A DNA stretch of 64,000 nucleotides from contig NZ_JAMFLZ010000011.1 of NCBI RefSeq assembly GCF_023502325.1, positions 10,609 to 74,608 of the forward strand. Direction: 5' to 3'. Position numbers and translations under genes: made by a program. Below are positions 27,714 through 35,115 of the stretch, one piece after another (positions within the stretch are counted from its first letter, which is position 1; each line of letters opens with the position of its first letter). Source of the stretch: Wocania_A spongiicola. GTDB taxonomy: Bacteria > Bacteroidota > Bacteroidia > Flavobacteriales > Flavobacteriaceae. A model generated the notes under the pieces. It did no database searches, had not been told where the DNA came from, and saw nothing but the letters and a program-made list of their open reading frames with translations.

Positions 27714-27746
27714 CATCCGCAATTTTATTGCAATGTTCATTAAAAA

Positions 27747-27834
27747 GGAGAGGTGCCTGAGTGGCCGAAAGGAGCGGTTTGCTAAATCGTCGTACCCCAA
27801 AAGGGTACCCGGGGTTCGAATCCCCGTCTCTCCG
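27747..27834 (+). tRNA. tRNA-Ser (anticodon GCT)
   Basis: This 88-nt class II tRNA has the acceptor GGAGAGG/TCTCTCC, the loop TTGCTAA with anticodon GCT at 27781-27783, a long variable arm (GTACCCC..GGGTAC region), and the T arm CGGGGTTCGAATCCCCG. It reads AGC and AGU serine codons. CCA is not encoded. Confidence 0.96.
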
Positions 27835-27852
27835 CAATATTAGATAACCAAT

Positions 27853-27927
27853 CGGGGTGTAGCGTAGCCCGGTTATCGCGCCGCGTTTGGGACGCGGAGG
27901 TCGCAGGTTCGAATCCTGCCACCCCGA
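27853..27927 (+). tRNA. tRNA-Pro (anticodon TGG)
   Basis: This 75-nt tRNA has the acceptor CGGGGTG/CACCCCG, the anticodon stem CCGCG/CGCGG enclosing TTTGGGA (anticodon TGG), and the T arm GCAGGTTCGAATCCTGC. CCA is not encoded. It follows tRNA-Ser by 18 bases, so they form one transcript. Confidence 0.96.
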
Positions 27928-27947
27928 CAAATATTATATCAAATCAA

Positions 27948-27983
27948 AACCTTGTTAATCTTATGATTATCAAGGTTTTTTTG
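27948..27983 (+). terminator. Terminator of the tRNA pair
   Basis: AACCTTG (27948-27954) pairs with CAAGGTT (27971-27977), with extra pairing between TTAATC and GATTA inside, and a T run follows. It is 20 bases after tRNA-Pro. Confidence 0.82.
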
Positions 27984-28420
27984 ATTAGCGTAAGAATTCA
28001 ATTAATATGATTTCACCTTTAATTTATCCCTTTGGGTGAGTGCCTTGTGAGCCATTAATAGTAATACTTTCGTGTTTGTGCGAATTAAAGTAAACGGAAA
28101 GAGAGGAATTATCAACTTAAAAAGAAAAGTGAAAATTCCCGAATGTGATTCCAGAAATGAAAAGGTTAGAAGCACCAAGCGATGATCACGACTACTCATT
28201 AGATTTTATACCAAGTTAAAAACAGAATTTTCGAAGCCATGACGAGTTGGTAAAGGAAAAGTCTTTGTATGTACCCAAAGTATTAAGGTATGACAACTAG
28301 TTTATCTTTATGTTAAATTAGTAAGCACAATTGCAAATGTGTTAAAAAAGCATTATTTTGTACTATCCTTAAGCTTCTAATCACATTTGTAGCAATTTAC
28401 TAACGTAATATCTTCAACAA
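27984..28420. other. Gene-free leader of the accessory hydrolase cassette
   Basis: About 437 bp carry no credible gene in either direction. Short open frames here have no family-like sequence. The only structured element is the inverted-repeat pair at 28318-28403. The stretch separates the conserved tRNA pair from three accessory genes. It may hold the cassette promoter or remains of an insertion. No copy of the tRNA-Pro 3' end was found in it by eye. Confidence 0.6.
28318..28403. repeat. Imperfect inverted-repeat pair before the S8 peptidase gene
   Basis: The left arm (28318-28341) begins TTAGTAA and ends CAAATGTG. The right arm (28382-28403) begins CACATTTG and ends TTACTAA. Both also carry ATTG or CAAT between these blocks. 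The arms are 40 bases apart, and the spacer holds a TTATTTTG that resembles a -7 box. The right arm ends 17 bases before the start codon. It could be an operator, a cruciform, or the remnant of a small element. Confidence 0.55.
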
Positions 28421-30574
28421 ATGTCAAATACTATTAAGTCCAAAGAGGAACTAGGGAATTACTCAAAAGTTTATGGGAAACTTCGTATGATTGCCAATGG
28501 TGGCAATGAAGTAAATGCCATTCGATCCATCACAAATCAGTGTATTGCAACAAGTGAGACGGTCATAGATTCGTCTACATTTTCTAATATTACCAATTTG
28601 GTAGCGCAAAAAATATCCTTGGCTTCAGACCTAGATTTTGTCCAAGAGATACACGAAAAACCAAAAGGTAAAGCGAAGAAATCAGCTTTAAAAAAAGGAA
28701 GCCTTGATGAAGACCCGCCCACCCGGGTAGAAGCCAATATTTATATTGAATTAAGAGCGAGTAGCTCCTGGGCTGACGTGATTAAAGATTTAAAGAATTC
28801 GAATGATTCTAGTGTAATCAATCGTATTAAAAACATCAGACACTGTGGTAAAATTGTAAAAGCTAATGTCATTCTTGATGATCTTCAATTAATTTCTTCA
28901 AGCCCTAACATTGTAGGGATTGAAGGAACACAATCTGTGCTAACACCGCCATTAATTAATCTTGCTGTATCCAGTAGCCCTAAGCCAAAAGGGTTAAAAC
29001 TGGATAATAATATACCAAATGTAAATAGCGGTAATGTAATTATAGGAATTATAGATGTAGGCGGCTTAGACTTTGCACACCAAGATTTTCTAAAAACAAA
29101 CGGAGACACGAGGTTTTTGGCAATCTGGGATCAAGGAGGTAATCATAGACCAGAACCAAATAAGGTTTGGAATCAACATAAAGAGTTTAATGATTTCGAT
29201 TACGGTAGTTTGCTTACACAAAAGAATATGAACGATGCCATTCAGGCAGCACCCAATATAGGAGCTCCAGTGCATGATATCGAGCCACAATCACAGCAAT
29301 TTCCATCGTCACATGCAACACACGTGGCAAGTATTGCAGCAGGAAATACTGGGGTTTGCTCTAAAGCAGATATTGCAGGAGTATTAATATCTCTACCACA
29401 AGAAGATAATCATAGGACAAAATCATTTACCGATTCTTCAAGAATTTCAGACGCTGTAGACTTCTTGTTAGAACTAGCAAAAAAAGAAGGAAAACCAATT
29501 TCTATTAATATTAGCCTAGGCACCAACGGTCATGCACATGACGGAAGTGCTGCCGTTAACAGATGGGTAGATAGCCAATTAACACTCGATGGTAGATGTG
29601 TTTGTGTAGCTACCGGCAATGCAGGCCAAGAGAAAGGAGAAACACCAGATGATTTTGGATATATCATGGGGCGTATTCATACTTCGGGAAAGATCGAAAA
29701 TAAAGGTCTTTCGGTAGACCTCGAATGGCATGTTATAGGTAACGGATTTGTTGATGTTTCCGAAAACGAACTCGAAATCTGGTACGAGCCTCAAGATCGC
29801 TTTTCTGTCATGATAAAACCTCCTGGATCTGATTGGATCGGCCCTATTAAACCGCAGGAGTTTATAGAAAATCAACAGTTAGATGATTTTTCATTTATAA
29901 GTGTGTATAATAAGATTTATCATGAAGCTAATGGTAATAATTATATAGGCATTTACTTAAGCCCTAATTTAAATACGAGTCAAATTGTTGGTGTTAAATC
30001 GGGTCTTTGGAAAGTTAGAATTATTGGTGATGAAATTCGTGATGGTAATTTTGATGCCTGGATTGAAAGAGATGATCCAGTTCGAAGAGTTCAAAACTTC
30101 TGGAATTTCCCATCCTTCTTTAGTGAAACAACTAATGTGGATAATAAATCTATAAACTCTTTAGCCTGTGGGCATAACGTAATAGCTGTCGGGAATTTTG
30201 ATACCGATAATGATAAAATAAATATCACCAGTAGTCAAGGGCCTTCAAGAGATAACAGAAAAAAACCAGAAATCGTAGCCCCAGGAACTAATATAGTAGC
30301 GGCCAATGGTTTTAGTGGTCCAAATCAGCTCTGGACTGCTAAGACGGGCACAAGTATGGCAAGCCCATATGCTTGTGGAGTTGCTGGATTGCTACTGGCT
30401 AAGCATGAAAAACTAACATCTGTACAAATTGCGGGTATTATGAAGCGTACGTCAACACCAATTACTAATGAGAATTATGACTGGAAAAATGATACTGGCT
30501 TTGGTCTTATTAACGTCAATGCATGTCTAGAAGAAGCACAAAGACTCCTTGATTTTAAAGACATAACCGCGTAA
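28421..30574 (+). CDS. S8 subtilisin-family peptidase without signal peptide
   Basis: This 717-residue subtilase has catalytic residues D212 (GIIDVGGLD), H298 (SSHATHVAS, with Ala in place of the usual Gly) and S645 (GTSMASPYACGVAGLL). The N-terminal ~190 residues end in a propeptide-I9-like strand (NVILDDLQLISSSPNIVGIEG region), so it is probably made as a self-inhibited zymogen. A large insert (~400-600) lies between the His and Ser motifs. There is no signal peptide, membrane segment or recognisable type IX secretion tail, so it is predicted to be cytoplasmic. It is the first of three co-directional hydrolase genes after the tRNA pair, with a 24-bp gap to the next. The target protein is unknown. 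Confidence 0.93.
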   Translation: MSNTIKSKEELGNYSKVYGKLRMIANGGNEVNAIRSITNQCIATSETVIDSSTFSNITNLVAQKISLASDLDFVQEIHEKPKGKAKKSALKKGSLDEDPPTRVEANIYIELRASSSWADVIKDLKNSNDSSVINRIKNIRHCGKIVKANVILDDLQLISSSPNIVGIEGTQSVLTPPLINLAVSSSPKPKGLKLDNNIPNVNSGNVIIGIIDVGGLDFAHQDFLKTNGDTRFLAIWDQGGNHRPEPNKVWNQHKEFNDFDYGSLLTQKNMNDAIQAAPNIGAPVHDIEPQSQQFPSSHATHVASIAAGNTGVCSKADIAGVLISLPQEDNHRTKSFTDSSRISDAVDFLLELAKKEGKPISINISLGTNGHAHDGSAAVNRWVDSQLTLDGRCVCVATGNAGQEKGETPDDFGYIMGRIHTSGKIENKGLSVDLEWHVIGNGFVDVSENELEIWYEPQDRFSVMIKPPGSDWIGPIKPQEFIENQQLDDFSFISVYNKIYHEANGNNYIGIYLSPNLNTSQIVGVKSGLWKVRIIGDEIRDGNFDAWIERDDPVRRVQNFWNFPSFFSETTNVDNKSINSLACGHNVIAVGNFDTDNDKINITSSQGPSRDNRKKPEIVAPGTNIVAANGFSGPNQLWTAKTGTSMASPYACGVAGLLLAKHEKLTSVQIAGIMKRTSTPITNENYDWKNDTGFGLINVNACLEEAQRLLDFKDITA

Positions 30575-30598
30575 AACATTAACTTAAATTATAATAAA

Positions 30599-31933
30599 AT
30601 GAAACTCATTATATTTAGATCTTCCAAAGGAGATTCACTCTTAATCTCACACGCTAATGGCTCAGGAAAAAATAACCATATACTTATAGATGGCGGTATG
30701 AAAGGAAGCTTCAAAAAAGCTGTGGCTCCTTATCTTAACAAAGAAATAAAAGGCAACAATGAAGACATTGATTTATTATGTGTATCACATATAGACGATG
30801 ACCATATAGTTGGTGTAATTGCTTTAATGGAGCTCCAAGCAAAGTGGAGGGTTTTTAATCATCATAAAAGCAATCCTAATTCTACAGCAAATGTGAGAAA
30901 ACCAAAAGATGCAGAGCCTCCATTAATAAAATCTATATGGCATAATTCGTTTGCTGAAACATACGATTTGGGTGATTCTCTACCACAGGTGGCCAATGCT
31001 TTACAGAGTGTAGAACAAATGACTGCTGAACACTTAGACGATGAATTACTAGATAAGATCAATCATAAAGCAACCAGTATTAAAAAAGGCATCACGCTTT
31101 CACAACGTATCAGACCAGAGCAGTTAAACATAGATTTAAACCCAGAATACAATGGCAAATTGGTAAAATGCAACCAAAGTACCATCTCAAAAAATGAACA
31201 CAAAATTGGTAATATAAACCTTTCTGTTATTGGACCTTTTCAGACAGATCTAACAGATCTTAAAGAAAAATGGATAAAATGGGAAGATGAACACCGTCAG
31301 GAGTTACAAGAGTTTTATGCTGATTTAAGCATAACAGCATTAAACCAACCATTAAGTAATGCTCAAATTTCACAATTCTTAATCAATAGTGGTTCTGTTA
31401 CAGAATTAGGTATTCGCAAAGATGTGAGTATTCCAAACTTGGCATCAATAATGTTTCTTGCAGAAGCTGATGGTAAAACAATTCTTATGACTGGTGATGG
31501 ACATTCAGATGATATTATAAAAGGACTTAAAAAAAATAAGAAATTAAATAATGATGGATGTCTCCATGTTAGTGTGCTCAAAATTCAACATCATGGAGCT
31601 GCTGCTAATATCGATGAAGATTTCTGTAAAAAAATAACAGCAGATCATTATGTGTTTTGTGGAAATGGTACACATACCAATCCAGAAGAAAAAGTACTTG
31701 AAGTTATTGTAAATTCTCGTAGAGGAACCGCTTCAGAGAAGAGTAAGAATGCTGAGGTAGACAATGCTTTTACATTTTGGTTTAGTGCCAACCCAAAGGA
31801 TAAACTCACAGATCATCAAAAAGAACATATGGAAAAGGTCGAAAAGAAAGTAAAAAAGTACAAAGCAGATCACAATGGCTTTAATTTTAAATTTATGCCT
31901 ACCAATAAAAATTTTCAAAACATAGAACTCTAA
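30599..31933 (+). CDS. MBL-fold metallohydrolase (ComEC-like domain type)
   Basis: This 444-residue metallo-beta-lactamase-fold protein has HIDDDH at 64-69, matching HxHxDH with Asp at the second position. LIDGGMKG lies upstream, MTGDGHSDD near residue 298 and IQHHGAAAN near 328. The mid-region (~75-270) is an unusual charged helical insert. The fold resembles the soluble hydrolase domain of ComEC/Rec2 proteins and stand-alone relatives, which may act on nucleic acids. No membrane segments or signal are present. It lies 24 bp after the S8 peptidase and 15 bp before the phosphoesterase, so the three are probably one operon. The substrate is unknown. Confidence 0.88.
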   Translation: MKLIIFRSSKGDSLLISHANGSGKNNHILIDGGMKGSFKKAVAPYLNKEIKGNNEDIDLLCVSHIDDDHIVGVIALMELQAKWRVFNHHKSNPNSTANVRKPKDAEPPLIKSIWHNSFAETYDLGDSLPQVANALQSVEQMTAEHLDDELLDKINHKATSIKKGITLSQRIRPEQLNIDLNPEYNGKLVKCNQSTISKNEHKIGNINLSVIGPFQTDLTDLKEKWIKWEDEHRQELQEFYADLSITALNQPLSNAQISQFLINSGSVTELGIRKDVSIPNLASIMFLAEADGKTILMTGDGHSDDIIKGLKKNKKLNNDGCLHVSVLKIQHHGAAANIDEDFCKKITADHYVFCGNGTHTNPEEKVLEVIVNSRRGTASEKSKNAEVDNAFTFWFSANPKDKLTDHQKEHMEKVEKKVKKYKADHNGFNFKFMPTNKNFQNIEL

Positions 31934-31948
31934 CAAAACTATACTTCA

Positions 31949-33538
31949 ATGTCTAATCAAGCCAAACTAGATACATTCGATAATGTCGTAGTATTAATGC
32001 TCGAAAATCGATCTTTCGATAACCTTTTAGGATACTTATACGAAGACGGAGTTCCAACAGGTAAGTCCTACGAGGGCTTACAAAACAAAACCTTTAAAAT
32101 CCCTGTTCCCCCAAGAGCGAAAGATTACGATCAGCATAAATTTATTGAGCCATATCAAGCGGAAGATTACCATCAACCATTTCCTGATCCGGGAGAAGTG
32201 TATCAACATGTAAATACGCAACTTTTTAACCATGTCGATCCAGATAACCTAAAGGTCGAAGCATGTAAAATGAAAAGCCCTTATAACATACCAGAGTTCA
32301 TGCCTTTACCACCAGATAAGATGCAAGGTTTTATCAATGATTATGTAAATACCTTGGATGCATTAACCGGTAAGAAAGGAAAAGATTATAATAACCCTGG
32401 CTATAATATGTATAACAAGATTATGGCCTGCTTTAAACCAGCACAAATACCTGTACTAACAACATTGGCAAAAGAGTTTGCCGTTTTTGATCATTGGTTT
32501 TGTTCTGTGCCAAGTCAAACCTGGTGTAATCGTGCTTTTTGGCATGCTGCAACTTCGGGAGGAGAGGTAGTTAATCCGACGGACGAATGTGGAATCATTG
32601 ATAAATTCGAGGCTATGCTTAGGTGGCGACGAGAAGTTTGGCCTCAATCAACCATTTTTGAACGTATGGAAAACAAAGGTGTTTCGCATGCGGTTTACAC
32701 AGAAGATATAGCATCACTTACAACCATGGTTAATGGACCATTTAAGCATCAACACACAGTACATACAGGAGATAAACTAATCAAGTTCAAAAAGCATATT
32801 AATGAAGGTAAATTACCGCAGTACACATTTTTAGAGCCTAAATTTTATGGGCAGCACAATGATCAACATCCATCATCGGCAGATTGGTCTCCAGTAGATA
32901 GCAGAACACATATAGGTACTGTTTTATTAGGAGAAAAACTAATTTGGGATGTGTACACATCATTATTTGTTAATCCAAAAAGTAAATACCGAGATAATAC
33001 GGTGCTAATTATTACGTATGACGAGCATGGAGGTTGTTTTGATCACGTACCACCACCACCAGCTGTACCACCAAAAAAAGGAATGATTGGAGACAAAAAC
33101 TTCGGGTTTGACAGATTGGGTGTTCGCGTACCTATGGTAATGGTATCGGCAAATATTCAAAAAAATACAATTATGAATGATGTATTCGATCATTCATCAT
33201 TCATAAAAACTATGTGCACAAAATGGAAAATGGAAGGTCTGACAGATCGAGATAAAGCAGCTTCATCATTTGAAGAGGTTTTCTCACTAAATAAAAGAGA
33301 TGATTTCCCGAGTATACCTGAACCAATAATTCCAGAAATCAATTCAGATTCTTACAATAAAGATCCTTTAAATGATTTACAAAAATCCATATTAATTGGC
33401 GCAAGTTTTATTGCTAAAAACAATACAGATAATGCCAATATTCCTATAGATTACACGCAGCTTAAAAATATAAATACGGTCGGAGAAGCTCATAACTTTA
33501 TAGCACAAATTAGACATTTGTTGCCTTCAAAAGATTAG
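31949..33538 (+). CDS. Phospholipase C / acid phosphatase family phosphoesterase
   Basis: This 529-residue protein belongs to the phosphoesterase family of Pseudomonas PlcH/PlcN, plant NPC phospholipases and AcpA (PF04185). Motifs are VVVLMLENRSFDN (E19-N20, metal and nucleophile region), QTWCNRAFWHAATSGG (~190), TYDEHGGCFDHVPPPP (D358 onward) and DHSSFIKTM (~415). The family hydrolyses phospholipid or other phosphate esters. Unlike exported members it has no Tat or Sec signal. It is the last gene of the three-hydrolase cassette and faces the LuxR-type regulator across a weak stem-loop. It may damage membranes from inside the cell or handle lipid phosphate; the sequence does not decide. Confidence 0.92.
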   Translation: MSNQAKLDTFDNVVVLMLENRSFDNLLGYLYEDGVPTGKSYEGLQNKTFKIPVPPRAKDYDQHKFIEPYQAEDYHQPFPDPGEVYQHVNTQLFNHVDPDNLKVEACKMKSPYNIPEFMPLPPDKMQGFINDYVNTLDALTGKKGKDYNNPGYNMYNKIMACFKPAQIPVLTTLAKEFAVFDHWFCSVPSQTWCNRAFWHAATSGGEVVNPTDECGIIDKFEAMLRWRREVWPQSTIFERMENKGVSHAVYTEDIASLTTMVNGPFKHQHTVHTGDKLIKFKKHINEGKLPQYTFLEPKFYGQHNDQHPSSADWSPVDSRTHIGTVLLGEKLIWDVYTSLFVNPKSKYRDNTVLIITYDEHGGCFDHVPPPPAVPPKKGMIGDKNFGFDRLGVRVPMVMVSANIQKNTIMNDVFDHSSFIKTMCTKWKMEGLTDRDKAASSFEEVFSLNKRDDFPSIPEPIIPEINSDSYNKDPLNDLQKSILIGASFIAKNNTDNANIPIDYTQLKNINTVGEAHNFIAQIRHLLPSKD

Positions 33539-33580
33539 TAAAATTGTTACTAGAAGGGATAAAATAGTAGTATTTAAATT

Positions 33581-33613
33581 AAAACCTGTAAATTGAATGA
33601 TTTATAGGCTTTT
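33581..33613. terminator. Weak bidirectional stem-loop
   Basis: CCTGTAAAT (33585-33593) pairs with ATTTATAGG (33600-33608), 9 of 9 with one G-U. It is flanked by AAAA and CTTTT. It lies between the convergent phosphoesterase and regulator genes. Confidence 0.55.
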
Positions 33614-33633
33614 ACTTCTTTTAGGTTATTGAA

Positions 33634-34926
33634 TTAAACGGACAATAAGTACTCTTTTAAATCTGTATTCTCGTTTAAATTCATTTTCTTTTTTAATCTA
33701 TACCTCGATGCTTGTACAGATCTAGGATCAATATGTAATAAATTTGCGATCTCTTTAGTTTGCATATGTAATTTTATGAAAATACAATGCCTTAATTCTA
33801 CCTCAGATAGTGAAGGATGTAATTTAATAAGTTTATCAAAAAAACCAGAATGCACAGCATTAAAATGTTTTTTTAAATTTTCCCAACCTTCATCATGATC
33901 TAAGTTATAGTCTATCTGATTAACTATTCTTTTAATTCCTTTTTGCTCTAATGATGTTTTGTTTTTAATATTAAATTCTAATTCTCTTTTTAACTCTTTT
34001 AAGTATTGTTTATTATTCAGCGAGCTTAAAGAAAAATTCATCATTTCTCTATCCTTATTTTTATTGGCTTCTTTTAGGTCTAATATATTCTCTGTATATA
34101 TTTTCTCTTTTTTTATAAAATTTCGAAACACATATAAAAAGGCCAAAATGCATAATAATAGAATACCACATATAATGAAAAGTGAAATTTTATAATTGTT
34201 TTTTGAATGCTCTATAAATTCTATTCTCAGCTCTTTTTTTTCAAGTTCTTGTTTATGATTAACCTCTTTTAGCTTGATGTCTAAACTTAAGTTTTTTATA
34301 GCTTGTTCCTTAAGTAATAAGGGAATAGATTCAGCACTATTATCTCCTATAATTTCTAAATTAAAAATACAATCTGAAGAAATTTTTCTTGCTTGATGTA
34401 CTGAAGCACAAATTGTATTTAGCCCTTGATTAAGCAAATCTGGCGATAAAAGTTTTGTATGAGTAATTTTTTCAGTTGCATCAGTGAATATTAAATCAAC
34501 AGCCGTTGTTTCGTTTGTTATTTCACCATCAGGCATGTTGTCTCTCATTACCTCATGCCCGTTAAGATATATTACAATGCCATCATCTCTTTGTACATTC
34601 AATTTATAAATTAAATAAGCATAAGGGTCATCAACTATAAATGTTTTTTTAAAATACTTGGTAATGTGTTTATTCTCGGAATCGCTACCATAACTAACTG
34701 TAGTTTTTATTAAACTGGAACCGTAGCCTAGAGGAGAAGCTCCTGTTTTCCAATTGTTAATTATGTTTTTTTGTTTTATCCAATCTTTTGGAGGTTCTAT
34801 TCCATCATCATTAAACTCCCATTCGTCACCTGTTTTAATAATTTTTACTTGGCCATAGCCATTGTGAAAAACAAAAAAAGTAAACAGTAATATGGTTAGT
34901 GTTTTTAGAAGAGAGAAGCTTTTCAT
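33634..34926 (-). CDS. Membrane-spanning LuxR-type regulator with periplasmic sensor domain
   Basis: From the ATG at 34926 (MKSFSLLKTL) the protein has 430 residues; the frame opens further upstream with TTG, but this ATG gives a clean signal peptide ending near GYGQ. The periplasmic part (~30-190) is a jelly-roll-like domain with KTGDEWEFNDDG, ASPLGYG, VSYGSDSENKHITKYFKKTF and RDDGIVIYLNGHEVMRDNMP, a pattern I associate with modules attached to secreted metallophosphoesterases. A coiled coil, one membrane segment (~247-268), another coiled coil and a LuxR-like helix-turn-helix (LSEVELRHCIFIKLHMQTKEI region) follow. It is divergent from susC and is probably the local transcriptional sensor. 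Confidence 0.88.
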   Translation of the reverse strand: MKSFSLLKTLTILLFTFFVFHNGYGQVKIIKTGDEWEFNDDGIEPPKDWIKQKNIINNWKTGASPLGYGSSLIKTTVSYGSDSENKHITKYFKKTFIVDDPYAYLIYKLNVQRDDGIVIYLNGHEVMRDNMPDGEITNETTAVDLIFTDATEKITHTKLLSPDLLNQGLNTICASVHQARKISSDCIFNLEIIGDNSAESIPLLLKEQAIKNLSLDIKLKEVNHKQELEKKELRIEFIEHSKNNYKISLFIICGILLLCILAFLYVFRNFIKKEKIYTENILDLKEANKNKDREMMNFSLSSLNNKQYLKELKRELEFNIKNKTSLEQKGIKRIVNQIDYNLDHDEGWENLKKHFNAVHSGFFDKLIKLHPSLSEVELRHCIFIKLHMQTKEIANLLHIDPRSVQASRYRLKKKMNLNENTDLKEYLLSV

Positions 34927-35003
34927 AAAAATAAATTTTATTAAAAGTAAAAATAATGATTTGTTTATCAATTCTGTAAATAATGATAGCATATAAGACA
35001 ATG

Positions 35004-35044
35004 TAGTAGGTTTATCTATGATAAATTACAAACCATAGTAGGTT
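35004..35044. promoter_or_regulatory. Direct repeats in the regulator/susC divergent region
   Basis: TAGTAGGTT occurs at 35004-35012 and again at 35036-35044, 32 bases apart (about three helix turns). Between them is the small palindrome TTTATC-TAT-GATAAA (35011-35025), and the second copy sits within AACC-N6-GGTT. This is a plausible binding site for the divergent LuxR-type regulator. Confidence 0.5.
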
Positions 35045-35083
35045 AATAGTAGCTTGAAAAGAATGTTTCAACACAATGCTGAA

Positions 35084-35091
35084 TATTTTTG
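35084..35091 (+). promoter_or_regulatory. -7 element of the susC operon
   Basis: TATTTTTG matches TAnnTTTG exactly, 24 bases before the susC start. No TTG box at ~20 bases upstream is visible, which is expected for an activator-dependent promoter. Confidence 0.55.
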
Positions 35092-35115
35092 TAATACTAA
35101 TCAAATAAATTTTTT

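Noticed and set aside
27640..27843. Plus-strand open frame across tRNA-Ser
   Set aside because: It overlaps the end of the 7TM-HD gene and the whole tRNA, with no family-like sequence.
27589..27930. Minus-strand open frame of 113 codons with MSGWQDSNLRPPRP at its start
   Set aside because: It is antisense to the two tRNA genes; this peptide is a familiar false prediction from tRNA complements.
28002..28199. Minus-strand open frame of 65 codons in the cassette leader
   Set aside because: No recognisable sequence, no promoter or partner; the stretch is better described as gene-free.
28421..30574. Type IX secretion substrate
   Set aside because: No N-terminal signal peptide and the C-terminus does not resemble the type IX sorting domain.
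27853..33633. Integrative element with duplicated tRNA end
   Set aside because: No copy of the tRNA-Pro 3' end and no integrase were found by eye in or after the cassette.
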